DNA of 64,000 nt from Phytopythium helicoides (GCA_024867545.1 JANFNE010000033.1:310001-374000), one strand, 5' to 3'. Positions 34,043 to 48,199 are shown, counted from the stretch's first letter. Numbers and translations: made by a program. Notes: a model not told the origin generated them from the letters alone.

Positions 34043-34957
34043 CGGCAAAAACGGAGAGCCGAGATCACGAGTACGCTTCGGGCTGTGGGGCCGGTTGCTG
34101 CTGGTGTTGGTGGTGCGTGAAAGATTGAGAAGTGACTAGCGGATCTTGCTGTCGGAGATTGACCCTCTCGCGGATGATAGCCTCGCATCCCTTTGCTGTG
34201 GTGGTTGAAAGTTGAAGTTGAAGCAATTGGCGACACCAGTTGATTCGATTTTGTCGCTGAGTCGATCCCCGCCACGAGTTGCACACGTCCGCCAGAGGAA
34301 TCGGAAGATCTACCCCGTGAATGCGCCTCGGTCGGCCCTTGGGCATTCAGCACGAAAATTTGATGGATTTTACGCATCGTCAAGCTCCGTGGGGGTTGGT
34401 CCTCATCTCCATCGCGTGAGCGTTGACCGGACTTTCGCTATCGTTGACGGCAATATCTTTTCTCTGTGTTGAGTCATAGAGGATCGACTTGAGACGATCT
34501 TCGTCACTCACTGATGCTGGAAGAACCAGGTTGACGTGCTGTTCCATTCTGCAAGCGTCGAACACCACACAGCTTTTTTTTTTTAGCAGTTTCCGTCGTT
34601 CCACTAGCTATTGGATCGCTCGCACAGTATTGCACTCCAACCACCAAGCTATCCGTCGGGATCCACGGATCGACTGAGCTCGAGTCGCAAGAAAAGGCAC
34701 GTTACGGTGGGAGGAGCCATGGTCAAGTTGGTCAAGTCCAAGTCTGCGATGGAATGAAAGGCATGCGCACATACAGTGATCGGAAGGTCTCCCTCTACCC
34801 GTGACCCTCTCCAGGTCTGTTGCTGTCGAGCTTGCATGGTGCTCGCGGGCTACCACGGCGAAAGCAGAGTGCTTGGATTACTTTTTTTCCCCCGGTACGT
34901 TGAACATATTGCGCATATTAGTGCGCTGTGCAACTTTGCTCATGCCAAGAGCCTATT
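34043..34957. other. Region between the unrecognised CDS and the duplicated block
   Basis: Contains a minus-strand ORF at 34,065-34,346 (protein-like, Gln/His-rich end) and another at 34,380-34,604. Both could be 5' exons of the neighbouring minus-strand gene, but I could not join them convincingly. T-runs occur at about 34,573 and 34,882. Otherwise nothing recognised. Confidence 0.4.
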
Positions 34958-35706
34958 GGTCTGCATTACCGAGAAAGGACGCGCCAGGACGCGCCAGGAC
35001 GCGCCAGGACGGGCCGCCACGCCACACCACGCCAAGCCACGCCGCGCTCCTCCTCAGCATGCACGTCGAGCAGGTGGCGGTGAGTGAGCGCTGCAGCGCG
35101 CATGCCGTCTTGAAGGAGAAGGAGCGCTAACGATAGTTGCTCGCTGTCTTCCAAAACGCGCTGCAATGCAGAAGAAACAAGATGCAAGAGGTCTGTGCAT
35201 CCAGCGAGCTGCGGTGCTTGAGCTCAAGCACAAGAAACAAGGAGAACGAACTTTGGCAATTCCACGAGCTCGAGCTGCTCGAGCAGCATCTCCGGAGCGC
35301 CTCCATAACCAAGAGGGCATCTTTTCTCCACCGGCATACACACGACTAACCAAGTGAACGAGGAGTGCTCCGACCCACGGACACGTTGCTCGACGGTCTC
35401 GATGGTCTCGACGATCCCCACCCAAGAGTCGAAGCGTCGAAGAGTCGATGAAGTGCACGCCGTCATCGAGTGCAACGACCAAGCCTCATGTGGCGTTACC
35501 TCACCTCACCTGACATCACCTGAGTGACCTGACCTCGCGTCCGCATGATTCGGCCAGCCGGTGTGAGAAAGTGTGCCAATCCATAGCACGATCCGTACTC
35601 GTTCATTGCGGTTCGCCGCTTTGAGCAGTATGCTGGATGTGATGGACTTGGTACGCCACCTCTTCGGCATCAAGCGTCAAGCAAGCATCAAGTCGTGTCG
35701 GTCGAC
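34958..35706. repeat. Duplicated 0.75 kb block, left copy
   Basis: From ggtctgcattaccgag to gtgtcggtcgac this block is nearly identical to 48,200-48,977. It begins with a GGACGCGCCA/CCACGCCA microsatellite-like stretch and runs without a break into the first unit of the 642 bp array. ORFs in it occur in all frames and give no recognisable protein. Confidence 0.92.
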
Positions 35707-38700
35707 GCCAAGTCGTGTGCGATGATTCTGTCTCCGGTATGCTCGCCGCAGTAGTCGCTCCAGCTCTCTTCCCGTCGTATGTATCCGGCCGTCGTCGTCA
35801 TTTTCCCTTCCTCACCTCAGACACCAGCTTTCTGTCAGCTTGTGGTGTTCGATCCCAATCTGCGCTCTGATACAGATGCTCTGTGGCTCTATGTTCTGGG
35901 CCGAACATCGAGTGACGGATATTCACGACGGTCGCAGTCGCGCGGAAGCTGTCGACTTTCGTTTGGTGCCGCTTCTGTGAGTTTCCTGGGTTGCTGTTGA
36001 TTCTTTCCGTGGGCAACGTCAGCTTGAGCTCGTTTGTATTCCTGTTGACATCAGCCGTGCCTGGCATTACCATCTCGACGTCCGTTTCGTTCGCCTCGGC
36101 ACTCCATCTTTGTCATGTTCACTGGTATCATCATCATCGATATGACATCACCTGACATCACCTGAGTGACCTGACCTCGCGTCCGCATGATTCGAGCAGC
36201 CGGTGTGAGAAAGTGTGCCAATCCATAGCACGATCCGTACTCGTTCATTGCGGTTCGCCGCTTTGAGCAGTATGCTGGATGTGATGGACTTGGTACGCCA
36301 CCTCTTCGGCATCAAGCGTCAAGCAAGCATCAAGTCGTGTCGGTCGACGCCAAGTCGTGTGCGATGATTCTGTCTCCGGTATGCTCGCCGCAGTAGTCGC
36401 TCCAGCTCTCTTCCCGTCGTATGTATCCGGTCGTCGTCGTCATTTTCCCTTCCTCACCTCAGACACCAGCTTTCTGTCAGCTTGTGGTGTTCGATCCCAA
36501 TCTGCGCTCTGATACAGATGCTCTGTGGCTCTATGTTCTGGGCCGAACATCGAGTGACGGATATTCACGACGGTCGCAGTCGCGCGGAAGCTGTCGACTT
36601 TCGTTTGGTGCCGCTTCTGTGAGTTTCCTGGGTTGCTGTTGATTCTTTCCGTGGGCAACGTCAGCTTGAGCTCGTTTGTATTCCTGTTGACATCAGCCGT
36701 GCCTGGCATTACCATCTCGACGTCCGTTTCGTTCGCCTCGGCACTCCATCTTTGTCATGTTCACTGGTATCATCATCATCGATATGACATCACCTGACAT
36801 CACCTGAGTGACCTGACCTCGCGTCCGCATGATTCGAGCAGCCGGTGTGAGAAAGTGTGCCAATCCATAGCACGATCCGTACTCGTTCATTGCGGTTCGC
36901 CGCTTTGAGCAGTATGCTGGATGTGATGGACTTGGTACGCCACCTCTTCGGCATCAAGCGTCAAGCAAGCATCAAGTCGTGTCGGTCGACGCCAAGTCGT
37001 GTGCGATGATTCTGTCTCCGGTATGCTCGCCGCAGTAGTCGCTCCAGCTCTCTTCCCGTCGTATGTATCCGGCCGTCGTCGTCATTTTCCCTTCCTCACC
37101 TCAGACACCAGCTTTCTGTCAGCTTGTGGTGTTCGATCCCAATCTGCGCTCTGATACAGATGCTCTGTGGCTCTATGTTCTGGGCCGAACATCGAGTGAC
37201 GGATATTCACGACGGTCGCAGTCGCGCGGAAGCTGTCGACTTTCGTTTGGTGCCGCTTCTGTGAGTTTCCTGGGTTGCTGTTGATTCTTTCCGTGGGCAA
37301 CGTCAGCTTGAGCTCGTTTGTATTCCTGTTGACATCAGCCGTGCCTGGCATTACCATCTCGACGTCCGTTTCGTTCGCCTCGGCACTCCATCTTTGTCAT
37401 GTTCACTGGTATCATCATCATCGATATGACATCACCTGACATCACCTGAGTGACCTGACCTCGCGTCCGCATGATTCGAGCAGCCGGTGTGAGAAAGTGT
37501 GCCAATCCATAGCACGATCCGTACTCGTTCATTGCGGTTCGCCGCTTTGAGCAGTATGCTGGATGTGATGGACTTGGTACGCCACCTCTTCGGCATCAAG
37601 CGTCAAGCAAGCATCAAGTCGTGTCGGTCGACGCCAAGTCGTGTGCGATGATTCTGTCTCCGGTATGCTCGCCGCAGTAGTCGCTCCAGCTCTCTTCCCG
37701 TCGTATGTATCCGGTCGTCGTCGTCATTTTCCCTTCCTCACCTCAGACACCAGCTTTCTGTCAGCTTGTGGTGTTCGATCCCAATCTGCGCTCTGATACA
37801 GATGCTCTGTGGCTCTATGTTCTGGGCCGAACATCGAGTGACGGATATTCACGACGGTCGCAGTCGCGCGGAAGCTGTCGACTTTCGTTTGGTGCCGCTT
37901 CTGTGAGTTTCCTGGGTTGCTGTTGATTCTTTCCGTGGGCAACGTCAGCTTGAGCTCGTTTGTATTCCTGTTGACATCAGCCGTGCCTGGCATTACCATC
38001 TCGACGTCCGTTTCGTTCGCCTCGGCACTCCATCTTTGTCATGTTCACTGGTATCATCATCATCGATATGACATCACCTGACATCACCTGAGTGACCTGA
38101 CCTCGCGTCCGCATGATTCGAGCAGCCGGTGTGAGAAAGTGTGCCAATCCATAGCACGATCCGTACTCGTTCATTGCGGTTCGCCGCTTTGAGCAGTATG
38201 CTGGATGTGATGGACTTGGTACGCCACCTCTTCGGCATCAAGCGTCAAGCAAGCATCAAGTCGTGTCGGTCGACGCCAAGTCGTGTGCGATGATTCTGTC
38301 TCCGGTATGCTCGCCGCAGTAGTCGCTCCAGCTCTCTTCCCGTCGTATGTATCCGGCCGTCGTCGTCATTTTCCCTTCCTCACCTCAGACACCAGCTTTC
38401 TGTCAGCTTGTGGTGTTCGATCCCAATCTGCGCTCTGATACAGATGCTCTGTGGCTCTATGTTCTGGGCCGAACATCGAGTGACGGATATTCACGACGGT
38501 CGCAGTCGCGCGGAAGCTGTCGACTTTCGTTTGGTGCCGCTTCTGTGAGTTTCCTGGGTTGCTGTTGATTCTTTCCGTGGGCAACGTCAGCTTGAGCTCG
38601 TTTGTATTCCTGTTGACATCAGCCGTGCCTGGCATTACCATCTCGACGTCCGTTTCGTTCGCCTCGGCACTCCATCTTTGTCATGTTCACTGGTATCATC

Positions 38701-41700
38701 ATCATCGATATGACATCACCTGACATCACCTGAGTGACCTGACCTCGCGTCCGCATGATTCGAGCAGCCGGTGTGAGAAAGTGTGCCAATCCATAGCACG
38801 ATCCGTACTCGTTCATTGCGGTTCGCCGCTTTGAGCAGTATGCTGGATGTGATGGACTTGGTACGCCACCTCTTCGGCATCAAGCGTCAAGCAAGCATCA
38901 AGTCGTGTCGGTCGACGCCAAGTCGTGTGCGATGATTCTGTCTCCGGTATGCTCGCCGCAGTAGTCGCTCCAGCTCTCTTCCCGTCGTATGTATCCGGCC
39001 GTCGTCGTCATTTTCCCTTCCTCACCTCAGACACCAGCTTTCTGTCAGCTTGTGGTGTTCGATCCCAATCTGCGCTCTGATACAGATGCTCTGTGGCTCT
39101 ATGTTCTGGGCCGAACATCGAGTGACGGATATTCACGACGGTCGCAGTCGCGCGGAAGCTGTCGACTTTCGTTTGGTGCCGCTTCTGTGAGTTTCCTGGG
39201 TTGCTGTTGATTCTTTCCGTGGGCAACGTCAGCTTGAGCTCGTTTGTATTCCTGTTGACATCAGCCGTGCCTGGCATTACCATCTCGACGTCCGTTTCGT
39301 TCGCCTCGGCACTCCATCTTTGTCATGTTCACTGGTATCATCATCATCGATATGACATCACCTGACATCACCTGAGTGACCTGACCTCGCGTCCGCATGA
39401 TTCGAGCAGCCGGTGTGAGAAAGTGTGCCAATCCATAGCACGATCCGTACTCGTTCATTGCGGTTCGCCGCTTTGAGCAGTATGCTGGATGTGATGGACT
39501 TGGTACGCCACCTCTTCGGCATCAAGCGTCAAGCAAGCATCAAGTCGTGTCGGTCGACGCCAAGTCGTGTGCGATGATTCTGTCTCCGGTATGCTCGCCG
39601 CAGTAGTCGCTCCAGCTCTCTTCCCGTCGTATGTATCCGGCCGTCGTCGTCATTTTCCCTTCCTCACCTCAGACACCAGCTTTCTGTCAGCTTGTGGTGT
39701 TCGATCCCAATCTGCGCTCTGATACAGATGCTCTGTGGCTCTATGTTCTGGGCCGAACATCGAGTGACGGATATTCACGACGGTCGCAGTCGCGCGGAAG
39801 CTGTCGACTTTCGTTTGGTGCCGCTTCTGTGAGTTTCCTGGGTTGCTGTTGATTCTTTCCGTGGGCAACGTCAGCTTGAGCTCGTTTGTATTCCTGTTGA
39901 CATCAGCCGTGCCTGGCATTACCATCTCGACGTCCGTTTCGTTCGCCTCGGCACTCCATCTTTGTCATGTTCACTGGTATCATCATCATCGATATGACAT
40001 CACCTGACATCACCTGAGTGACCTGACCTCGCGTCCGCATGATTCGAGCAGCCGGTGTGAGAAAGTGTGCCAATCCATAGCACGATCCGTACTCGTTCAT
40101 TGCGGTTCGCCGCTTTGAGCAGTATGCTGGATGTGATGGACTTGGTACGCCACCTCTTCGGCATCAAGCGTCAAGCAAGCATCAAGTCGTGTCGGTCGAC
40201 GCCAAGTCGTGTGCGATGATTCTGTCTCCGGTATGCTCGCCGCAGTAGTCGCTCCAGCTCTCTTCCCGTCGTATGTATCCGGCCGTCGTCGTCATTTTCC
40301 CTTCCTCACCTCAGACACCAGCTTTCTGTCAGCTTGTGGTGTTCGATCCCAATCTGCGCTCTGATACAGATGCTCTGTGGCTCTATGTTCTGGGCCGAAC
40401 ATCGAGTGACGGATATTCACGACGGTCGCAGTCGCGCGGAAGCTGTCGACTTTCGTTTGGTGCCGCTTCTGTGAGTTTCCTGGGTTGCTGTTGATTCTTT
40501 CCGTGGGCAACGTCAGCTTGAGCTCGTTTGTATTCCTGTTGACATCAGCCGTGCCTGGCATTACCATCTCGACGTCCGTTTCGTTCGCCTCGGCACTCCA
40601 TCTTTGTCATGTTCACTGGTATCATCATCATCGATATGACATCACCTGACATCACCTGAGTGACCTGACCTCGCGTCCGCATGATTCGAGCAGCCGGTGT
40701 GAGAAAGTGTGCCAATCCATAGCACGATCCGTACTCGTTCATTGCGGTTCGCCGCTTTGAGCAGTATGCTGGATGTGATGGACTTGGTACGCCACCTCTT
40801 CGGCATCAAGCGTCAAGCAAGCATCAAGTCGTGTCGGTCGACGCCAAGTCGTGTGCGATGATTCTGTCTCCGGTATGCTCGCCGCAGTAGTCGCTCCAGC
40901 TCTCTTCCCGTCGTATGTATCCGGCCGTCGTCGTCATTTTCCCTTCCTCACCTCAGACACCAGCTTTCTGTCAGCTTGTGGTGTTCGATCCCAATCTGCG
41001 CTCTGATACAGATGCTCTGTGGCTCTATGTTCTGGGCCGAACATCGAGTGACGGATATTCACGACGGTCGCAGTCGCGCGGAAGCTGTCGACTTTCGTTT
41101 GGTGCCGCTTCTGTGAGTTTCCTGGGTTGCTGTTGATTCTTTCCGTGGGCAACGTCAGCTTGAGCTCGTTTGTATTCCTGTTGACATCAGCCGTGCCTGG
41201 CATTACCATCTCGACGTCCGTTTCGTTCGCCTCGGCACTCCATCTTTGTCATGTTCACTGGTATCATCATCATCGATATGACATCACCTGACATCACCTG
41301 AGTGACCTGACCTCGCGTCCGCATGATTCGAGCAGCCGGTGTGAGAAAGTGTGCCAATCCATAGCACGATCCGTACTCGTTCATTGCGGTTCGCCGCTTT
41401 GAGCAGTATGCTGGATGTGATGGACTTGGTACGCCACCTCTTCGGCATCAAGCGTCAAGCAAGCATCAAGTCGTGTCGGTCGACGCCAAGTCGTGTGCGA
41501 TGATTCTGTCTCCGGTATGCTCGCCGCAGTAGTCGCTCCAGCTCTCTTCCCGTCGTATGTATCCGGCCGTCGTCGTCATTTTCCCTTCCTCACCTCAGAC
41601 ACCAGCTTTCTGTCAGCTTGTGGTGTTCGATCCCAATCTGCGCTCTGATACAGATGCTCTGTGGCTCTATGTTCTGGGCCGAACATCGAGTGACGGATAT

Positions 41701-44700
41701 TCACGACGGTCGCAGTCGCGCGGAAGCTGTCGACTTTCGTTTGGTGCCGCTTCTGTGAGTTTCCTGGGTTGCTGTTGATTCTTTCCGTGGGCAACGTCAG
41801 CTTGAGCTCGTTTGTATTCCTGTTGACATCAGCCGTGCCTGGCATTACCATCTCGACGTCCGTTTCGTTCGCCTCGGCACTCCATCTTTGTCATGTTCAC
41901 TGGTATCATCATCATCGATATGACATCACCTGACATCACCTGAGTGACCTGACCTCGCGTCCGCATGATTCGAGCAGCCGGTGTGAGAAAGTGTGCCAAT
42001 CCATAGCACGATCCGTACTCGTTCATTGCGGTTCGCCGCTTTGAGCAGTATGCTGGATGTGATGGACTTGGTACGCCACCTCTTCGGCATCAAGCGTCAA
42101 GCAAGCATCAAGTCGTGTCGGTCGACGCCAAGTCGTGTGCGATGATTCTGTCTCCGGTATGCTCGCCGCAGTAGTCGCTCCAGCTCTCTTCCCGTCGTAT
42201 GTATCCGGCCGTCGTCGTCATTTTCCCTTCCTCACCTCAGACACCAGCTTTCTGTCAGCTTGTGGTGTTCGATCCCAATCTGCGCTCTGATACAGATGCT
42301 CTGTGGCTCTATGTTCTGGGCCGAACATCGAGTGACGGATATTCACGACGGTCGCAGTCGCGCGGAAGCTGTCGACTTTCGTTTGGTGCCGCTTCTGTGA
42401 GTTTCCTGGGTTGCTGTTGATTCTTTCCGTGGGCAACGTCAGCTTGAGCTCGTTTGTATTCCTGTTGACATCAGCCGTGCCTGGCATTACCATCTCGACG
42501 TCCGTTTCGTTCGCCTCGGCACTCCATCTTTGTCATGTTCACTGGTATCATCATCATCGATATGACATCACCTGACATCACCTGAGTGACCTGACCTCGC
42601 GTCCGCATGATTCGAGCAGCCGGTGTGAGAAAGTGTGCCAATCCATAGCACGATCCGTACTCGTTCATTGCGGTTCGCCGCTTTGAGCAGTATGCTGGAT
42701 GTGATGGACTTGGTACGCCACCTCTTCGGCATCAAGCGTCAAGCAAGCATCAAGTCGTGTCGGTCGACGCCAAGTCGTGTGCGATGATTCTGTCTCCGGT
42801 ATGCTCGCCGCAGTAGTCGCTCCAGCTCTCTTCCCGTCGTATGTATCCGGCCGTCGTCGTCATTTTCCCTTCCTCACCTCAGACACCAGCTTTCTGTCAG
42901 CTTGTGGTGTTCGATCCCAATCTGCGCTCTGATACAGATGCTCTGTGGCTCTATGTTCTGGGCCGAACATCGAGTGACGGATATTCACGACGGTCGCAGT
43001 CGCGCGGAAGCTGTCGACTTTCGTTTGGTGCCGCTTCTGTGAGTTTCCTGGGTTGCTGTTGATTCTTTCCGTGGGCAACGTCAGCTTGAGCTCGTTTGTA
43101 TTCCTGTTGACATCAGCCGTGCCTGGCATTACCATCTCGACGTCCGTTTCGTTCGCCTCGGCACTCCATCTTTGTCATGTTCACTGGTATCATCATCATC
43201 GATATGACATCACCTGACATCACCTGAGTGACCTGACCTCGCGTCCGCATGATTCGAGCAGCCGGTGTGAGAAAGTGTGCCAATCCATAGCACGATCCGT
43301 ACTCGTTCATTGCGGTTCGCCGCTTTGAGCAGTATGCTGGATGTGATGGACTTGGTACGCCACCTCTTCGGCATCAAGCGTCAAGCAAGCATCAAGTCGT
43401 GTCGGTCGACGCCAAGTCGTGTGCGATGATTCTGTCTCCGGTATGCTCGCCGCAGTAGTCGCTCCAGCTCTCTTCCCGTCGTATGTATCCGGCCGTCGTC
43501 GTCATTTTCCCTTCCTCACCTCAGACACCAGCTTTCTGTCAGCTTGTGGTGTTCGATCCCAATCTGCGCTCTGATACAGATGCTCTGTGGCTCTATGTTC
43601 TGGGCCGAACATCGAGTGACGGATATTCACGACGGTCGCAGTCGCGCGGAAGCTGTCGACTTTCGTTTGGTGCCGCTTCTGTGAGTTTCCTGGGTTGCTG
43701 TTGATTCTTTCCGTGGGCAACGTCAGCTTGAGCTCGTTTGTATTCCTGTTGACATCAGCCGTGCCTGGCATTACCATCTCGACGTCCGTTTCGTTCGCCT
43801 CGGCACTCCATCTTTGTCATGTTCACTGGTATCATCATCATCGATATGACATCACCTGACATCACCTGAGTGACCTGACCTCGCGTCCGCATGATTCGAG
43901 CAGCCGGTGTGAGAAAGTGTGCCAATCCATAGCACGATCCGTACTCGTTCATTGCGGTTCGCCGCTTTGAGCAGTATGCTGGATGTGATGGACTTGGTAC
44001 GCCACCTCTTCGGCATCAAGCGTCAAGCAAGCATCAAGTCGTGTCGGTCGACGCCAAGTCGTGTGCGATGATTCTGTCTCCGGTATGCTCGCCGCAGTAG
44101 TCGCTCCAGCTCTCTTCCCGTCGTATGTATCCGGCCGTCGTCGTCATTTTCCCTTCCTCACCTCAGACACCAGCTTTCTGTCAGCTTGTGGTGTTCGATC
44201 CCAATCTGCGCTCTGATACAGATGCTCTGTGGCTCTATGTTCTGGGCCGAACATCGAGTGACGGATATTCACGACGGTCGCAGTCGCGCGGAAGCTGTCG
44301 ACTTTCGTTTGGTGCCGCTTCTGTGAGTTTCCTGGGTTGCTGTTGATTCTTTCCGTGGGCAACGTCAGCTTGAGCTCGTTTGTATTCCTGTTGACATCAG
44401 CCGTGCCTGGCATTACCATCTCGACGTCCGTTTCGTTCGCCTCGGCACTCCATCTTTGTCATGTTCACTGGTATCATCATCATCGATATGACATCACCTG
44501 ACATCACCTGAGTGACCTGACCTCGCGTCCGCATGATTCGAGCAGCCGGTGTGAGAAAGTGTGCCAATCCATAGCACGATCCGTACTCGTTCATTGCGGT
44601 TCGCCGCTTTGAGCAGTATGCTGGATGTGATGGACTTGGTACGCCACCTCTTCGGCATCAAGCGTCAAGCAAGCATCAAGTCGTGTCGGTCGACGCCAAG

Positions 44701-46414
44701 TCGTGTGCGATGATTCTGTCTCCGGTATGCTCGCCGCAGTAGTCGCTCCAGCTCTCTTCCCGTCGTATGTATCCGGCCGTCGTCGTCATTTTCCCTTCCT
44801 CACCTCAGACACCAGCTTTCTGTCAGCTTGTGGTGTTCGATCCCAATCTGCGCTCTGATACAGATGCTCTGTGGCTCTATGTTCTGGGCCGAACATCGAG
44901 TGACGGATATTCACGACGGTCGCAGTCGCGCGGAAGCTGTCGACTTTCGTTTGGTGCCGCTTCTGTGAGTTTCCTGGGTTGCTGTTGATTCTTTCCGTGG
45001 GCAACGTCAGCTTGAGCTCGTTTGTATTCCTGTTGACATCAGCCGTGCCTGGCATTACCATCTCGACGTCCGTTTCGTTCGCCTCGGCACTCCATCTTTG
45101 TCATGTTCACTGGTATCATCATCATCGATATGACATCACCTGACATCACCTGAGTGACCTGACCTCGCGTCCGCATGATTCGAGCAGCCGGTGTGAGAAA
45201 GTGTGCCAATCCATAGCACGATCCGTACTCGTTCATTGCGGTTCGCCGCTTTGAGCAGTATGCTGGATGTGATGGACTTGGTACGCCACCTCTTCGGCAT
45301 CAAGCGTCAAGCAAGCATCAAGTCGTGTCGGTCGACGCCAAGTCGTGTGCGATGATTCTGTCTCCGGTATGCTCGCCGCAGTAGTCGCTCCAGCTCTCTT
45401 CCCGTCGTATGTATCCGGCCGTCGTCGTCATTTTCCCTTCCTCACCTCAGACACCAGCTTTCTGTCAGCTTGTGGTGTTCGATCCCAATCTGCGCTCTGA
45501 TACAGATGCTCTGTGGCTCTATGTTCTGGGCCGAACATCGAGTGACGGATATTCACGACGGTCGCAGTCGCGCGGAAGCTGTCGACTTTCGTTTGGTGCC
45601 GCTTCTGTGAGTTTCCTGGGTTGCTGTTGATTCTTTCCGTGGGCAACGTCAGCTTGAGCTCGTTTGTATTCCTGTTGACATCAGCCGTGCCTGGCATTAC
45701 CATCTCGACGTCCGTTTCGTTCGCCTCGGCACTCCATCTTTGTCATGTTCACTGGTATCATCATCATCGATATGACATCACCTGACATCACCTGAGTGAC
45801 CTGACCTCGCGTCCGCATGATTCGAGCAGCCGGTGTGAGAAAGTGTGCCAATCCATAGCACGATCCGTACTCGTTCATTGCGGTTCGCCGCTTTGAGCAG
45901 TATGCTGGATGTGATGGACTTGGTACGCCACCTCTTCGGCATCAAGCGTCAAGCAAGCATCAAGTCGTGTCGGTCGACGCCAAGTCGTGTGCGATGATTC
46001 TGTCTCCGGTATGCTCGCCGCAGTAGTCGCTCCAGCTCTCTTCCCGTCGTATGTATCCGGTCGTCGTCGTCATTTTCCCTTCCTCACCTCAGACACCAGC
46101 TTTCTGTCAGCTTGTGGTGTTCGATCCCAATCTGCGCTCTGATACAGATGCTCTGTGGCTCTATGTTCTGGGCCGAACATCGAGTGACGGATATTCACGA
46201 CGGTCGCAGTCGCGCGGAAGCTGTCGACTTTCGTTTGGTGCCGCTTCTGTGAGTTTCCTGGGTTGCTGTTGATTCTTTCCGTGGGCAACGTCAGCTTGAG
46301 CTCGTTTGTATTCCTGTTGACATCAGCCGTGCCTGGCATTACCATCTCGACGTCCGTTTCGTTCGCCTCGGCACTCCATCTTTGTCATGTTCACTGGTAT
46401 CATCATCATCGATA
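35509..46414. repeat. Satellite array: 17 tandem copies of a 642 bp unit
   Basis: The period is exactly 642 bp throughout (for example cctgacatca at 35,509 and 36,151). Copies are almost identical. The differences I noticed are ccggccgtcg versus ccggtcgtcg (copies 2, 4 and 17 have the T) and a gattcggcc variant in copy 1. Each unit has a 73 aa ORF on the plus strand and 91 and 65 aa ORFs on the minus strand, none with recognisable features. The last unit ends at gata (46,414), where unique sequence begins. Confidence 0.98.
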
Positions 46415-46875
46415 GCTCGCTTCTGGAGTATTTTCACGCGGCTCTATTCGTTCACTTTGGCGAGTTGGTTTGTTCCGATCATCTGTCTCCGACTCTACGA
46501 ATATGGCAGTATTGAGAACTCCATCGAACCCAGCCTCAAGGTGTGCGAGCACTATCCGAGCCTGATCGACCTCAAGTCAGAGGGGTATTTAGGTCATCGA
46601 CACTCTCATCTTTCTTCATTGTGGTTTCCTGCGTCGCTTCTCTAACTCTCGCGTTTTGCTCGAGTGTATTCGCTACGAGGCAACTGCGACTACTAGTTGT
46701 TATAGCGGAAGCAACACAGAGACGCGGCAACAATAGCTCTACAGCTACAGCTACACGATCTTGTGATTTTTACGAATTGCATCTTCGTCATCTTCGGCAG
46801 CCGCCACCAGCGACGACACGACAACGGCGAGACCATTCTTAGACTCGGAGGCAATGGTACTAAATATCCACTGCT
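46415..46875. other. Region right of the satellite array
   Basis: Unique sequence after the last 642 bp unit. The plus-strand frame running out of the array stays open to 46,645 but has no recognisable motif. Contains short CTACAG/CTACAC repeats near 46,740. Probably decayed coding or transposon DNA; nothing definite. Confidence 0.4.
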
Positions 46876-47470
46876 GTGACTGTTGTCGATGTGATCGTGA
46901 CCCGGAAGATTGGAGGCAAGATCGCGGATATAAATCCTACTGAACGGCTACGAGGTGGACGACCTGACTGTCTGCCGCGCGTGGGTTACTTCGAGTAGGC
47001 GAACATTCAAGTTGGGGCCTCACCGGTCTGCGAGGTTCTGACGCTCCACATATTCTTGTAGCGAGATAAGAGCATCTTGATCAGCGGCCACACGTTGGAC
47101 GGCAAGGTAGATGAGGTACTAGTGCTGCTGATAGAAACGGACGGCATCGTCGACGCGGGGTCCGGCCGCATAACCGGCCAAGATGATTGTAGACGGCGCG
47201 CGCAAGATGATGAAGGCGAACTGGAGCCACATACCGGTAGAAGTTAGTGTGCACGATCTATCAGCCGTTATCGGAGGTTTCTCCTGTTCCGTAGCCTGCT
47301 GATGTTGAAACGTGGTGGAGAGACTCTATTCTTCGGCGACCTTCGTCGACCTGAGTCACTTGGTGGACTACTTCGAGTCGTTCGTTTCTGGTGTGTTCAA
47401 GTTCAAGTGTCTGCACACACTCAATCCCACGACGTGTATGCTGAAGTCGATTGCCGATTATCGAAGGGGT
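46876..47470 (+). pseudogene. Relic of a PDR/ABCG-type ABC transporter
   Basis: In shifting plus-strand frames this stretch reads DVIVTRKIGGKI, then ILLNGYEVDDLTVCRA, then VGYFE-stop-ANIQVGASPVCEVLTLHIFL, followed from about 47,302 by LKRGGETLFFGDL and HLVDYFESF, then HTLNPTTCML. These match, in order, the second nucleotide-binding half of PDR transporters (GRKTGGKI, ILLNGYEA, TGYCEQ, LLKRGGETVFFG, YFE, NPATWML). The part with the ABC signature and Walker B is missing between 47,200 and 47,300. Several frameshifts and stops make it non-functional. Confidence 0.75.
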
Positions 47471-48199
47471 GGGTGCTGCCACTGCTAGTGCTGCTGCGAT
47501 GCCTGGAATGCCGACACTCACACATCTATGGACCTTTTGACTATGTGTTCGACAGCGATCTAGTGCTCACAGCCATCTCCTTTCCGCTGGTGCAGCTCCC
47601 CGCACTCCGATAAGCTCATGGTTTGGGTGTCCAAGTGAGCGCTGCGGTACGCAATCTCGACAAGGATATGGGAGCAAGTTGTCTTTGTTTACCTCCCTCG
47701 ATCACATCGCTTGTGGACCTGCATCAGTGAGGTTGTCCTGCGAGGTTGCTCGCAAACAGAGTCGCTCGACCTGCTTTGATTTGAAGGCTGGATTGATCTC
47801 GAGCATGCAGGCTAACGCGGCTAGCTACTTCGTTGCTTGAGGACGGCGTCTAGAAGAACAACATCAAGAGCGTCGAGGTGGAGGTGATGCAGGATGCAGA
47901 CATATCCATACCGTTCGCGGTTTTGCTGCAGACGAGTTGCTGTGTACTACATGGTGCTTGAGAGCTTGTGTTGCGAAATCTGAATGCTGCGTGAAAGGAC
48001 TGTTCTCCGTGGGTGGCATCGCAACAAGCCTCATGTCGAGCCAAGTTGAAGTGGAAGTGGATTCGTTCACCGTACTGACACATGGTGAACAGATAGCTCT
48101 CGCGCCGCTTTCCGGTACAAGTGCGCTGTGCAAGCATCGCGACCATTTTCAAACTTTTGAAGCCGAGAAAGTACACACGGCTTTTCTCCTCTTGCTCGT
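47471..48199. other. Region between the transporter relic and the right duplicated block
   Basis: No intact gene seen. The first 150 bp may still be transporter-derived; the rest has short ORFs on both strands without recognisable motifs. Confidence 0.4.

Noticed and set aside
35779..36000. 73 aa ORF repeated in each 642 bp satellite unit as a possible gene family
   Set aside because: No start context, motif or composition supports coding; identity is explained by the identity of the DNA repeat.
35509..46414. CRISPR-like array
   Set aside because: The period is 642 bp with no short repeat/spacer pattern, and the genome is eukaryotic.
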